NCBI GenBank assembly: GCA_947491475.1
Contig: CANLKN010000031.1
Span: 1-36,953, forward strand
Source of the DNA: Akkermansiaceae bacterium
GTDB lineage: Bacteria; Verrucomicrobiota; Verrucomicrobiia; Verrucomicrobiales; Akkermansiaceae
Direction: 5' to 3'
Length of the DNA stretch: 36,953 nucleotides
Within the stretch, counting starts at the first letter, position 1. The number at the start of each line of letters is the position of its first letter. The position numbers and the translations under genes were made by a program. Positions 17,071 to 25,281 of the stretch are shown here, piece after piece. The notes beneath the pieces were generated by a model. The model was not told the origin of the DNA, did no database searches, and saw only the letters and a list, made by a program, of their open reading frames with translations.

Positions 17071-17574
17071 ATGCCAGCCTCGTTTTGGAAATTGCCGCTG
17101 CTTCTGGCGCTTTGCACCATGCTCTGCCATTGCGGGGCCACCGGTCCCGGTGGTGGCAATCTCGGTGGTCCGAGTGTGGAAGAGCGCAATGCGAGCATCG
17201 CCTCGGAGCCGACCGGTGATTTTTATTACGGTAGGCGCTACTATGTGGAGAAAACCCGTTTTTGGGGATACCTGCGGGAGCCGAGGCAGTCGTCCAACCG
17301 CGCGAAACTGGTGATGATGCGGGAAGACAAAAAGCGAGTGCCGGACCGCCTGCCGGAGAGCGGTCCGCCTGGACAGCGATACGGCTACGACAACAACTAT
17401 CAATATCGTATCCGCGGCCAATACACCGGCAAGGAAGTCTATGATCCCAACAGCAACCAGTTTCTACCGGAGTTCATGCTCACCGGCTACGAGTTGCTGG
17501 ACCGGCAGCCGGGCTGGTTGTTCCGCCCGGACGACCGCTATGATCCCCAGCGCATCACCATGCTGCCGCGCTGA
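17071..17574 (+). CDS. Probable lipoprotein of unknown function
   Basis: The 167-residue product starts with a hydrophobic leader ending TMLCHCGA. Cys21 (LCHC) or Cys19 would be the lipid-modified residue, with a Gly-rich linker after it. The mature part is rich in Tyr, Arg and Asp (FYYGRRYYVEKTRFWGYLREP, RYGYDNNYQYRIRGQY) and contains no known catalytic motif. It probably resides in the outer membrane or periplasm. Its stop lies three bases from the end of the convergent TPR gene. Confidence 0.75.
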   Translation: MPASFWKLPLLLALCTMLCHCGATGPGGGNLGGPSVEERNASIASEPTGDFYYGRRYYVEKTRFWGYLREPRQSSNRAKLVMMREDKKRVPDRLPESGPPGQRYGYDNNYQYRIRGQYTGKEVYDPNSNQFLPEFMLTGYELLDRQPGWLFRPDDRYDPQRITMLPR

Positions 17575-17577
17575 GGC

Positions 17578-18966
17578 TCAGCTGTAGGAGGATTCGACAC
17601 GGGCCGCCACGTCGCGATAGCCGTAGTCCACTTCGTAGATCTGCTTGAAGCTGTCGAGTGCGGCGGCCTTGTCTCCCATCTCATCATGGATGAGTCCCTT
17701 TTCGTAGAGGACTTCCTTTTTGGTGTTGTCCATGGCGTGCAAGTCGGCCAGGGCGTCCGAGAGTTGCTTGATGGAAAGGTCAAACATGCCCTTGGCTTTG
17801 AAAGTGCGGCCCAGCAGCAGCAGCACCTTGGTGCGGATGTGCGGATTGCGCGTGGCTTGTTGGAGGTGGGGGATGGCCGCGCTGTGGTCGCCTGAATTGT
17901 AGAGCGCTGAACCGAGTTCGAAGCGCAGTTGCGGGTCGGTAGGGTTTTGTTCCACACGGCGTTGTGCTTCCTGCACTTGCTCGGCGAGGCGGTCGGCTCG
18001 GCGGGCTTCGAGGGCGGCCCTGAGTTCGGCGTTGTCCGGATCCGCGGCCACGCCCGCCTCGAGTTGCTTGAGGTCGGTCTCGATGGCGCGGTCTTTCATG
18101 ATGGAGGCCTTGGTGGCGAGCGCGATGTCGCCGGCGCTCAGTGAGTGGGCCCATGTGTAGAAAGTCTCCGCGTTGTGCCAGTCCTCGAGTTGTTCATAGA
18201 CGCCGGCGAGTTCCTTGACAGTGGCGAGGTGATTGGGATCGGCATTGTATTTATCGATCACCTGATCGCGCCGTTGTTCGAGTTGCTCGCGGGTGAGGCC
18301 GGTGCGGGAGGCTTTTTCGAGTTCCTCGAACTGGCTGGCATCACGCATCAGGCTGCGCATGTCGGCGTTTTCATCCCACTTTTGTTTTTGCATCGAGGCG
18401 CGGGCTGAGGCGTCCTTGGAACCCTTGATGGCGATGCCGTCGGTGGGGTGGTGCTTGATGATGTCGTTATACACTTCCGACGCGAGCAGTGGTTGTTCGC
18501 GTTCGAGGTAGAACTTGGCGAGTTTGTGGAGGAGTTTTGAATTTTCAGGGCTGCCACTGCGGATGGTTTCGAGGGCGAAGGCGGCGGTTTCGAAGAGTTC
18601 AAGCTTGTGGCAGACATCGAAGAGCAGGTCGTTGGCCTGGTCATTGAGCGGGTCTTTTTCGAGTTCTTTTTCGATCAGCGGGAGAGTGGCGGCGGGATCT
18701 TTCTTGGCCGCGCCCTGAAGTTTCATAACGCCCATGCCTCCGGTCTGGAGGCCGAAGAGACCGCTTTTCTTTTTTGAGCCGCCGCTGAGCTGGAGTTCGC
18801 ATTTGCGCAGCAGCTTGCGGCCTTCGAGGAAACCGGGATTGTCCTTGAGGACGGCCTGGAGCAAGGTGATGGCGTAGTCGAGATTGGACGTCTGCACGGC
18901 AGTGAGGGCTTTGAGCCAGAATTGTTTCTGGCTGTTTGGCAGGTCGTTTTCGGTGATCTCGGGCAT
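17578..18966 (-). CDS. Tetratricopeptide-repeat protein
   Basis: This 462-residue protein is built of helical TPR-type repeats. They are clear at the N-terminus (YAITLLQAVLKDNPGFLEGRK), in the middle (VYEQLEDWHNAETFYTWAH) and at the C-terminus (LRFELGSALYNSGDHSAAIPHLQQA; KAAALDSFKQIYEVDYGYRDV). A charged central section (residues about 200-280) is predicted coiled coil. No signal peptide is seen from the ATG at 18964-18966, so it appears cytoplasmic. TPR proteins act as scaffolds; the partner is unknown. Confidence 0.85.
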   Translation of the reverse strand: MPEITENDLPNSQKQFWLKALTAVQTSNLDYAITLLQAVLKDNPGFLEGRKLLRKCELQLSGGSKKKSGLFGLQTGGMGVMKLQGAAKKDPAATLPLIEKELEKDPLNDQANDLLFDVCHKLELFETAAFALETIRSGSPENSKLLHKLAKFYLEREQPLLASEVYNDIIKHHPTDGIAIKGSKDASARASMQKQKWDENADMRSLMRDASQFEELEKASRTGLTREQLEQRRDQVIDKYNADPNHLATVKELAGVYEQLEDWHNAETFYTWAHSLSAGDIALATKASIMKDRAIETDLKQLEAGVAADPDNAELRAALEARRADRLAEQVQEAQRRVEQNPTDPQLRFELGSALYNSGDHSAAIPHLQQATRNPHIRTKVLLLLGRTFKAKGMFDLSIKQLSDALADLHAMDNTKKEVLYEKGLIHDEMGDKAAALDSFKQIYEVDYGYRDVAARVESSYS

Positions 18967-19186
18967 GGCTTGGGAATGGATGCGGTTTTGAGTTTGGCCG
19001 GCGGCGGGTGATGGCGGATGCGGTTGAAAACTTGGCGGTTGTGCGGCGGCTTGGCAAGCGCCTGTCACATCGAAAAAAACGTCGTTCAGAGAGGGTGCTT
19101 TTTTTGGGATTGATGGGGCGGGGGGGATGCGCTACCGAAACGCCGCAAAGCGGAGTGTATCGCTTTGAGCATCCTACCTATCCATC

Positions 19187-19498
19187 ATGCCTCCACGCCC
19201 ACAGAATTCCGGCCGCAAACCTTCAGGCGGCGGTAGCCGCAACCGCAATCGTTATGGTCCCCCGAAACGTTCCACCAAGGATGAGGAGGAAAAGGCGGTG
19301 GAGGTGGATGGCGAGATTTCCTCGGTTTTGGCTGGCACCATGTTCCGGGTGCGCTTGGACAGCGGTCACGAGGTGTTGGCCCATATCTCCGGCAAAATGC
19401 GCAAGCGCTTCATCCGCCTGGTGGTGGGTGACAAAGTGAAGATGGAAATGTCTCCCTATGACCTGACCAAGGCACGGATTGTTTTCCGCATGAGCTGA
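19187..19498 (+). CDS. infA: Translation initiation factor IF-1 with basic N-terminal extension
   Basis: The last 65 or so of 103 residues are the S1/OB-fold of IF-1 ([55 protein letters not shown]), which binds the ribosomal A site during initiation. Ordinary IF-1 has about 72 residues. Here about 35 extra residues rich in Arg, Asn, Gly, Ser and Pro precede the domain ([19 protein letters not shown]). No internal ATG or obvious alternative start gives the standard length, so the extension is probably translated. Its disordered, basic composition suggests RNA contact. Confidence 0.88.
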   Translation: MPPRPQNSGRKPSGGGSRNRNRYGPPKRSTKDEEEKAVEVDGEISSVLAGTMFRVRLDSGHEVLAHISGKMRKRFIRLVVGDKVKMEMSPYDLTKARIVFRMS

Positions 19499-19510
19499 GG
19501 TTCACGCGGC

Positions 19511-20290
19511 TTATTGCAAGTCCGCCCCGGTTTCAGCCGCCTCCAGCGCGGACACGGCCTGCGTGCTGCGGCGCTCGATGACGATCTCCCCGAGCAGATC
19601 GCTCTGTCTTACGACGAACTGGTTGAGCTTCATCAGCTCAAGCAGCGCGAGGAAGGTGACGATGACCTCCGCCTTGGTGGTGGCGGACTGGAAGAGCTCC
19701 TCGAAGCGGCGCGATTCACCGGGTTGGAAACGCTGCATGAGCAGCTCGATTTTATCCGATACGGTGAACCGGTCGTCGATGATGTCGCCGAAATCATGCG
19801 ATTCCTCAAAGCGCTTGAGAACGTTTTGAAAGGCGCGGATCAGATCGAAGATGGAGATCTCGGCAAGCGGCAGAGGCTCCTCGGCGGGGCGATCCGCGAC
19901 ATCCGGTTGGTGGGCGAAACGACCTTCCTGCTCCATCTCGCGCAGCGAGAGAAAGCCGGCGGCATCCTTGAATTTTTTGTATTCGATGAGCTGGCGGATG
20001 AGTTCCCAGCGCGGATCGTCCTCTTCGGCATCCTCTTCGGGCGGTTGATCGACGCGCGGCAGCAGGGTGCGGCTTTTCAGATACATCAGGTTGGCGGCCA
20101 TGACGATGAACTCGGAGGCGAGGTCGATGTTGAGCAGCTTGAAGGTGTTGATGTAGTCGAGGTATTGGCGGGTAATGCGCTCGATGGAAATGGATTGGAT
20201 GTCCACCTCGTCTTTTTTGATGAGGTAGAGCAGGAGATCGAGCGGACCTTCGAAGATATCGAGGCGGACTTTATAGTCGTTGGCTTCCAC
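19511..20290 (-). CDS. scpA: Segregation and condensation protein A
   Basis: ScpA is the kleisin subunit of the SMC-ScpAB condensin. The 259-residue protein begins with the diagnostic YKVRLDIFEGPLDLLLYLI..DEVDI. It continues with ERITRQYLDYI, LASEFIVMAANLMYLKSRTLLP, and an acidic linker (PPEEDAEEDD). It ends with the winged-helix C-terminus (VIVTFLALLELMKLNQFVVRQ). Length is usual. No scpB or smc lies in the window. It is divergent from the AsmA-like gene; a 15-bp palindrome lies in the shared upstream region. Confidence 0.95.
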   Translation of the reverse strand: MEANDYKVRLDIFEGPLDLLLYLIKKDEVDIQSISIERITRQYLDYINTFKLLNIDLASEFIVMAANLMYLKSRTLLPRVDQPPEEDAEEDDPRWELIRQLIEYKKFKDAAGFLSLREMEQEGRFAHQPDVADRPAEEPLPLAEISIFDLIRAFQNVLKRFEESHDFGDIIDDRFTVSDKIELLMQRFQPGESRRFEELFQSATTKAEVIVTFLALLELMKLNQFVVRQSDLLGEIVIERRSTQAVSALEAAETGADLQ

Positions 20291-20338
20291 GGGCGGCGTC
20301 GTATGCGATGACTGGCTTGGGAGCGAGGCAATTTTGCC

Positions 20339-20385
20339 TCGCCTCGCGGCGCGGGCTGGACTTTACTCCGCGCGCCGCGAGGCGA
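20339..20385. repeat. Perfect 15-bp GC-rich inverted repeat between scpA and the next gene
   Basis: TCGCCTCGCGGCGCG (20339-20353) and CGCGCCGCGAGGCGA (20371-20385) are perfect reverse complements around a 17-base loop. The right arm ends eight bases before the ATG at 20394 of the AsmA-like gene. If transcribed, it would form a very stable hairpin over the translation start region. It may be a dispersed repeat or a regulatory structure. Confidence 0.75.
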
Positions 20386-20393
20386 AACATATT

Positions 20394-22037
20394 ATGGATT
20401 CCGAGCAATCTCAAAATTTCAATGAGCGTCTGAGCCAGTGGGTGGCAAACCAGGGGTTTTGGTTCCAGGTGCGCTATTCGATGTCTGGCAAGGGCATGAA
20501 AGGCAGGGCGATGTTTCATTTGCTGCGGCTGGCCTTCCGGCTTCTGGTTTTCGTGCTGCTGCTCGCGCTTGTGGCATGGATTTATCTTTTGAATCGCCCG
20601 AATGGCGTGCGCTTCAACCAGGAGTTCAAGCAGGAGCTGCAAACGGCGCTGTCCGCCTCGGAAATGGAGTTGGTGGGTATGCAGCACGTGCAGGGACAGT
20701 TGGAAATGGGCCGCATGGCCGCCCAAGGTGGATCCGAGACGTTTTACGACTCGCTGGAGGCCAGAAACATCCGGTTCAAGATGGGCTTGTTGGACGGACT
20801 GGCGGGGCGTTGGCAGCCGGGCACCATCTCCATCGCCCGTCTGGAAATCGATTTGCGCGCGGGCACCGATGATGCGGAGTCCGCAGCGAAGTTTGCGGAG
20901 GCGGTTTTTCGCCAACCACAGGCGGTGGAGGTAAATTCCTTCGAGGTGGCGGATGTCACGCTGCGCTGGGGATATTCCGAACGGACGCAAGGTTCCATCG
21001 AGTCCAGCTCGCTCAGGATGCAGCGCACCGAGACCGGCTGGCGGCTTAACTTCAAAGGCGGTATTTTCCATCAGAACTGGCTGAAAAGGCTCGAAATCGT
21101 CGAGCTGGTAGTGCTGGCCGAAAAAGGAGGCCTCGTATTCGAGCGGGCCGAGTTGAGGGGCCAGATGGGCACGGTGGAATTTTCCGGTCTGAGGGTGCAA
21201 GGCGGCGAACGCCCGGAGGTCAATGGCATCGTTAAGATCCGCAACATGGTGCTGGAGGAAATCCTGCCGCCGGCGCTGCGGACGTTTGTCGAGGGCTCGC
21301 TTTCCGGGGATTTCAAGGTCAGTGGCTCCACCAACAGCTCGGATGGTCTGGCGTTTGAGGGCCAGGTGGTGTTGGACGGGCAGGATATGATCACACTGCG
21401 CGACCGCTTTCATCTGCTCAAGGCGCTCTCGGTGGTGGACTTCTCGCGAAGCTACCATCGGGTGGATTTCCGTGAGGGCTCCTTCCAATTGCGTTCCCAG
21501 AGTGGTGGTTTGTTGCTCTCTGAAATTGATTTCAAGGCGGAGGACCTGCTCACCATGCAGGGAGAGGTCCAGGTGCGGCTGCCCACACAACAGGAAATCG
21601 ACGAGGCCGTGACGAAGGGAGCTGGCTCGGAATCCTCGGCATTGTTCGCCAATGACGACGAACTGGCGGGCGTGCGCAACCCGTCTTCGGGCGATTCGGA
21701 TTTCACGCTCAAGCGTGCCGCTCAGGAGGCGCGCAGGATCCAGGAGGGCTCACAGTCCATCGAATCGTTGAGCTTGTTTGACCGCCTCGGACTGAGCATT
21801 GAAATGCGCCGCATGCAAAGCCAGGCATCCGAGCGCATGTCGCGCATGCTGCGCTATGACGGTGCGGTGCGCATCACGCTTCCGTCAGACGCCTTTGAGC
21901 GTGCTCCGCAGCTCAATGAGATCTATCCGGCGGATCCGGTCACCGGCCGCATCTCGATGCAGGTGCCCATCACCGGCCATCTCTACGAGCTCACTCTCAA
22001 ACAGGCAGAGGACATCTATCAGCAAGGCAAACGCTGA
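20394..22037 (+). CDS. AsmA-like envelope protein with N-terminal membrane anchor
   Basis: The 547-residue protein has a short cytoplasmic N-terminus, one transmembrane helix (about 46-66) and a long periplasmic part of beta-rich repeats, such as WQPGTISIARLEIDL, EVADVTLRWGY, ERAELRGQMGTVEFSGLRV and FVEGSLSGDFKVSG. The late segment LLLSEIDFKAEDLLTMQGEVQVRL and the final RISMQVPITGHLYELTLKQA fit the pattern of AsmA/TamB-type lipid-transport-associated proteins. The family call rests on architecture, not on a motif. ATG 20394 follows the GC-rich palindrome closely; the upstream open frame overlaps scpA and is discarded. Confidence 0.65.
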   Translation: MDSEQSQNFNERLSQWVANQGFWFQVRYSMSGKGMKGRAMFHLLRLAFRLLVFVLLLALVAWIYLLNRPNGVRFNQEFKQELQTALSASEMELVGMQHVQGQLEMGRMAAQGGSETFYDSLEARNIRFKMGLLDGLAGRWQPGTISIARLEIDLRAGTDDAESAAKFAEAVFRQPQAVEVNSFEVADVTLRWGYSERTQGSIESSSLRMQRTETGWRLNFKGGIFHQNWLKRLEIVELVVLAEKGGLVFERAELRGQMGTVEFSGLRVQGGERPEVNGIVKIRNMVLEEILPPALRTFVEGSLSGDFKVSGSTNSSDGLAFEGQVVLDGQDMITLRDRFHLLKALSVVDFSRSYHRVDFREGSFQLRSQSGGLLLSEIDFKAEDLLTMQGEVQVRLPTQQEIDEAVTKGAGSESSALFANDDELAGVRNPSSGDSDFTLKRAAQEARRIQEGSQSIESLSLFDRLGLSIEMRRMQSQASERMSRMLRYDGAVRITLPSDAFERAPQLNEIYPADPVTGRISMQVPITGHLYELTLKQAEDIYQQGKR

Positions 22038-22041
22038 GATT

Positions 22042-22947
22042 TTACGCGCTGGCATCGAGCCCCAGGCTATGGAAAATCTCGCGCGTGGCGTGGCTTTTGT
22101 TAAGGGTGTAGAAATGGATGCCATCCACGCCTTCGTTGAGCAGACCGGCGCATTGCTCGGCGGCATAGTGGATGCCGACGCGTTCGATGGCCTCGGGGCT
22201 TGATTGGGCGCGGTTGAGTGCTCGCATGAGTTTGGCCGGATAACGCGCGCCGGCGGCCAGTTCGGCCATGCGTTTCATCCCTGGCAGCGAGGTGACGGGC
22301 ATCAGCCCGGCGATGATCGGCACGTGGATGCCCGCCAAGCGGCAGCGGTCGCGGAAATCCAGCAAATCATGGTTGTCGAAAAACAACTGGGTGCAGATGT
22401 AATCCGCGCCCTCATCCGTCTTCGCTTTGAGGAAATCGAGCTCCCGCATGCGGTTGGGCGTGTCCGGGTGGCCTTCCGGAAATCCGGCCACGCCGATGCC
22501 GAAGCCGCGCGGGTCCGGGTGCCTGCCGGTGGCGTTGAACTCGCGGATGAAACGCACCAGATCCGCGGCATGGCGGAAATCACCCTGGCTCCAATCGTAA
22601 TCCGCCTGGTCACGCGGCGGATCTCCGCGCAGGGCGAGGATGTTGGCCACGCCGGCAGCGGCGTAGCGCTCAAGGATCGCCTCCACCTCGGCGCGGCTGT
22701 GGCCCACGCAGGTGAGGTGGGGCACCGGTGGAATGGTGGTGGTTTGCTTGATTCGCACCACCAGATCGTGGGTCATCTCGCGGGTGGTGCCCCCGGCACC
22801 GTAGGTTACGGATACAAATGTCGGTTTCAAAGCCTCCAGCTCACGGATGGTCTGATAGAGATCTTCCCAAGCGGCGGTGCCACGCGGGGGGAAAAACTCG
22901 AATGACAGGGATGGCTGGGAGCCGCTGAGGATGTCCTGGATGTGCAT
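22042..22947 (-). CDS. metF: Methylenetetrahydrofolate reductase
   Basis: MetF reduces 5,10-methylene-THF to 5-methyl-THF with FAD, for methionine synthesis. The 301-residue length is typical. Catalytic Glu17 is in SFEFFPPRG. Further family text is FVSVTYGAGGTTRE, PHLTCVGHSRAEV, ILALRGDPP (the FAD-binding aspartate), DFLKAKTDEGADYICTQLFFDN and the C-terminal GVDGIHFYTLN. The start is the ATG at 22945-22947; the open frame extends further but is discarded. The gene is convergent with the AsmA-like gene, with stops four bases apart. Confidence 0.95.
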   Translation of the reverse strand: MHIQDILSGSQPSLSFEFFPPRGTAAWEDLYQTIRELEALKPTFVSVTYGAGGTTREMTHDLVVRIKQTTTIPPVPHLTCVGHSRAEVEAILERYAAAGVANILALRGDPPRDQADYDWSQGDFRHAADLVRFIREFNATGRHPDPRGFGIGVAGFPEGHPDTPNRMRELDFLKAKTDEGADYICTQLFFDNHDLLDFRDRCRLAGIHVPIIAGLMPVTSLPGMKRMAELAAGARYPAKLMRALNRAQSSPEAIERVGIHYAAEQCAGLLNEGVDGIHFYTLNKSHATREIFHSLGLDASA

Positions 22948-23070
22948 GGCGTGTGACGGGGGAGATAGGCAGGGTGGAAGTTTGATGGCAAAACGAAACT
23001 TTCCGGCACGACCGGAGTTTCCATTTAGCTGATGCCGCGACAGGCGGCGCGAAACAAGCCGTATTTTTTT

Positions 23071-23859
23071 ATGAAAACAATCCCGGTTTCCATCATTTTC
23101 GCAGGTCTTTTGGTCCCGCTGGCCGCGCGCGCCCAGTCCGAGCGTGGGGAAAGGCGCGGAATGCAGCCCAATGACGATGCCAGGCGGGCACCTCAACGGC
23201 AGTTCGCCCAAGCTTGGAAGGCAGCGGACAAAGATGGTGACGGATTCATCAGCTCAGAGGAATTCGCGCTAATGCCTCGCGTCAGCAACTTGCCGGAGGA
23301 CAAGCGTGGGCGGCTTTTTCAACGGCTCGACAAGGACGGCGACGGCAAGCTCGGGCGTGAGGAATTGCGCCGCATGGGGCGCGCGCATGAGCAGGGGCCG
23401 CGGCGGCTCTGGGAGCTGGATGTCGATCGCAGCGGCGGCGTCTCCTTGGAGGAGTTCAAGGCAGGCGAGATGTTTCAGAAACTGTCTGCCGAGCGGCAGT
23501 TGGAAATTTTCGGAAGATTGGATTCCGATGGTGACGGGATGATCACCCCGAAGGACAAGCCGGAGCCACCATTCAAGCGCGATGAGGAGAAACCTCGCCA
23601 CAGGCGCGGCCATGGTGCGGAGCATCCGAAACACCCGCCGATGGATTCCCGTTCGATGGTCCGCGAGTTGGATCAGGATGGCGATGGCGCGCTTTCTTTT
23701 GAGGAATTCCGCGCGTCCCCCGCCGTGCGCGATCTCTCCGAGGACGAGCAGGAAGACCGCTTTGTGAAATTGGACCGTGATGGCGACCAGAAAATCACTC
23801 CCGCGGATTTTCCACCTCGCGGCCCCCGCGGCAAAGGTGCCCCAACTGAAGCAGAATGA
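23071..23859 (+). CDS. Secreted EF-hand protein with six calcium-binding loops
   Basis: The 262-residue precursor has a signal peptide ending near ARA-Q. It then carries six EF-hand-type loops: DKDGDGFISSEE, DKDGDGKLGREE, DVDRSGGVSLEE, DSDGDGMITPKD, DQDGDGALSFEE and DRDGDQKITPAD. Four keep the full DxDGDG pattern, while the third and sixth are slightly divergent. A basic His-rich linker (EEKPRHRRGHGAEHPKHPP) divides the first four from the last two. Such proteins are common in Verrucomicrobiota and Planctomycetota and probably bind Ca2+ outside the cytoplasm. ATG 23071 is chosen because it begins the signal peptide. Confidence 0.88.
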   Translation: MKTIPVSIIFAGLLVPLAARAQSERGERRGMQPNDDARRAPQRQFAQAWKAADKDGDGFISSEEFALMPRVSNLPEDKRGRLFQRLDKDGDGKLGREELRRMGRAHEQGPRRLWELDVDRSGGVSLEEFKAGEMFQKLSAERQLEIFGRLDSDGDGMITPKDKPEPPFKRDEEKPRHRRGHGAEHPKHPPMDSRSMVRELDQDGDGALSFEEFRASPAVRDLSEDEQEDRFVKLDRDGDQKITPADFPPRGPRGKGAPTEAE

Positions 23860-23905
23860 CTTTTGGGCTCCCCGTCAAATTCGTCGCCGCCAGCGACATG
23901 AGTCC

Positions 23906-23944
23906 AAAACATGTCGCAAAAATCAAAAGATCGCGACATGTTTT
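23906..23944. terminator. 12-bp palindrome, probable bidirectional terminator
   Basis: AAAACATGTCGC (23906-23917) and GCGACATGTTTT (23933-23944) are perfect reverse complements around an A-rich 15-base loop, in the spacer between two convergent genes. TTTT closes the stem on each strand. A further GCGACATG occurs at 23893-23900. The location supports a terminator for both sides, although the stem is only half GC. Confidence 0.6.
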
Positions 23945-23954
23945 CCCCCTGCCA

Positions 23955-24320
23955 TCACGGCCGCGCGGGCATGCGGGTCAGCTCGTGGACTTGATCGCGG
24001 ATCTGGACGATGCGCTTCATGAAGGATCCTTCGGGAGCCATATTCGGGTCCGGCGGGGGCAGGAACTTGTAGGTGCGCCGCAGTCCGTCTTTCTCGAAGA
24101 ACACCGGCAGGCGTGTGGCGGCATCGATGCCGGCCCGCGTGCGGAAGCTGATGCTGCCTTCGTCAAAAACCAGCGTTTCCTTGCCTTCGAATAGAAGCAC
24201 CTTGCTGCCATCGGCAGTGACTTCGCCCTTGAAGTCTTTTTTCTTGAGCCAGCTCAATTCGGGGAAAGGGCCTTTTTCAGCGGCGCGGACTTCAAACCCG
24301 GCTCCAGCGCTGCCCACCAC
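23955..24320 (-). pseudogene. Truncated paralogue of the preceding secreted protein
   Basis: This 121-residue frame resembles the last third of the 280-residue protein upstream. FPELSWLKKKDFKGEV corresponds to FPGMGWISAATYRGTV, and RLPVFFEKDGLRRTYKFLPPP to RLPVQIFVGNQWQRYTFLDPP. It is in the same reading frame as that gene, separated by its TAG and about 40 open codons. It has neither signal peptide nor ATG; only a GTG at 24320 could start it. A tandem duplicate that lost its first half is the simplest reading. Expression as a small cytoplasmic protein cannot be excluded. Confidence 0.5.
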
Positions 24321-24437
24321 GCCGCCAGCGTGGCATCCATCGAACGCTTCCTCTCCGCCCGTCAGCTCCTGCCCGGAAAACCGTGCGGATTTTGAAGTGC
24401 CGGCGCGTGCACCAGAACCCGGGGGCGATGCGGCGGC

Positions 24438-25280
24438 CTAGCTCTTCTTCCTCTGCGGCCTGCTGTAGCTACGCCTTTGGAGCGACTCCGCATATTCGCG
24501 CAACGGCTTGAGGAATTTCTCAGGAATCTGCAACTGTGAGGTGGGTGGATCTAAAAACGTGTAGCGCTGCCACTGGTTGCCAACAAAGATTTGCACAGGT
24601 AATCTGGACTGGGCGGCGATCATGGCTTTTCGGTCATTCGAAGCCTCCTCCGCTTCCTGCATTTTATCCAAATCCAGCGGCATTCCTTCTTCTCCCCCAC
24701 TATCAGCCGCAGCCCTTACCGCACGCTTTTCGTAATAGTGGCAAACCACTTCCCCAACCTTGACGGTTCCCCGGTAAGTGGCGGCGGATATCCAACCCAT
24801 CCCCGGAAAACGATTCCCGGGAAGGCGCGTCGTCTCATCTTCATTTATGCGGTTGATGATCGCGCATTTTCTCGTTTCAGGAACTTCGATCGCCATCACT
24901 TGTCCGATCGTCCATGCCTCCACCTTGCTGCCGTCATCGTAGGTGGTGACATCCCGCCTGATGTTGCCGGTCTTCTCAGTTTCGATCCTGACGGGACTTT
25001 TCGCGTCAACGTCATCGGGAATCGGCTCAGCCTCACCGGTCTCCGTCTTGCGGTCAGACCTATCACGACGCTTCAGCGGCTCTCCGTGCGCATCCACAAA
25101 GTCGATCCTCCAATGGGCATTGACCGGAATGCGAGCGACAAACGGCGGCTTGGGTGCTGCGGGATTGACCGTCGTGTCCACAGGAGGGGTTTGCGTCTGT
25201 CCGCAAACAACCCCGGAAAACAGAAAAGCCAAACCGCAAACGGCGGCCCGCGAGAAGAATGGAAAGATCATGAATTTCAT
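24438..25280 (-). CDS. Secreted protein at the end of the pseudopilin-type operon
   Basis: The 280-residue precursor starts at the ATG at 25278-25280 with a signal peptide (MKFMIFPFFSRAAVCGLAFL, cleavage near VCG-QT). A Pro/Thr-rich linker and a charged, beta-rich region follow: HWRIDFVDAHGEPLKR, GNIRRDVTTYDDGSKVEAW and RFPGMGWISAATYRGTV. The start lies directly at the stop of the large protein upstream, indicating an operon. I do not recognise a family. Proximity suggests a role in the same pseudopilin-type envelope structure. Confidence 0.7.
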   Translation of the reverse strand: MKFMIFPFFSRAAVCGLAFLFSGVVCGQTQTPPVDTTVNPAAPKPPFVARIPVNAHWRIDFVDAHGEPLKRRDRSDRKTETGEAEPIPDDVDAKSPVRIETEKTGNIRRDVTTYDDGSKVEAWTIGQVMAIEVPETRKCAIINRINEDETTRLPGNRFPGMGWISAATYRGTVKVGEVVCHYYEKRAVRAAADSGGEEGMPLDLDKMQEAEEASNDRKAMIAAQSRLPVQIFVGNQWQRYTFLDPPTSQLQIPEKFLKPLREYAESLQRRSYSRPQRKKS

Positions 25281-25281
25281 A

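Noticed and set aside
20271-21590. 439-codon minus-strand open frame opposite the AsmA-like gene
   Set aside because: Its composition is rich in His, Gln and Arg, typical of antisense frames, and it overlaps scpA as well.
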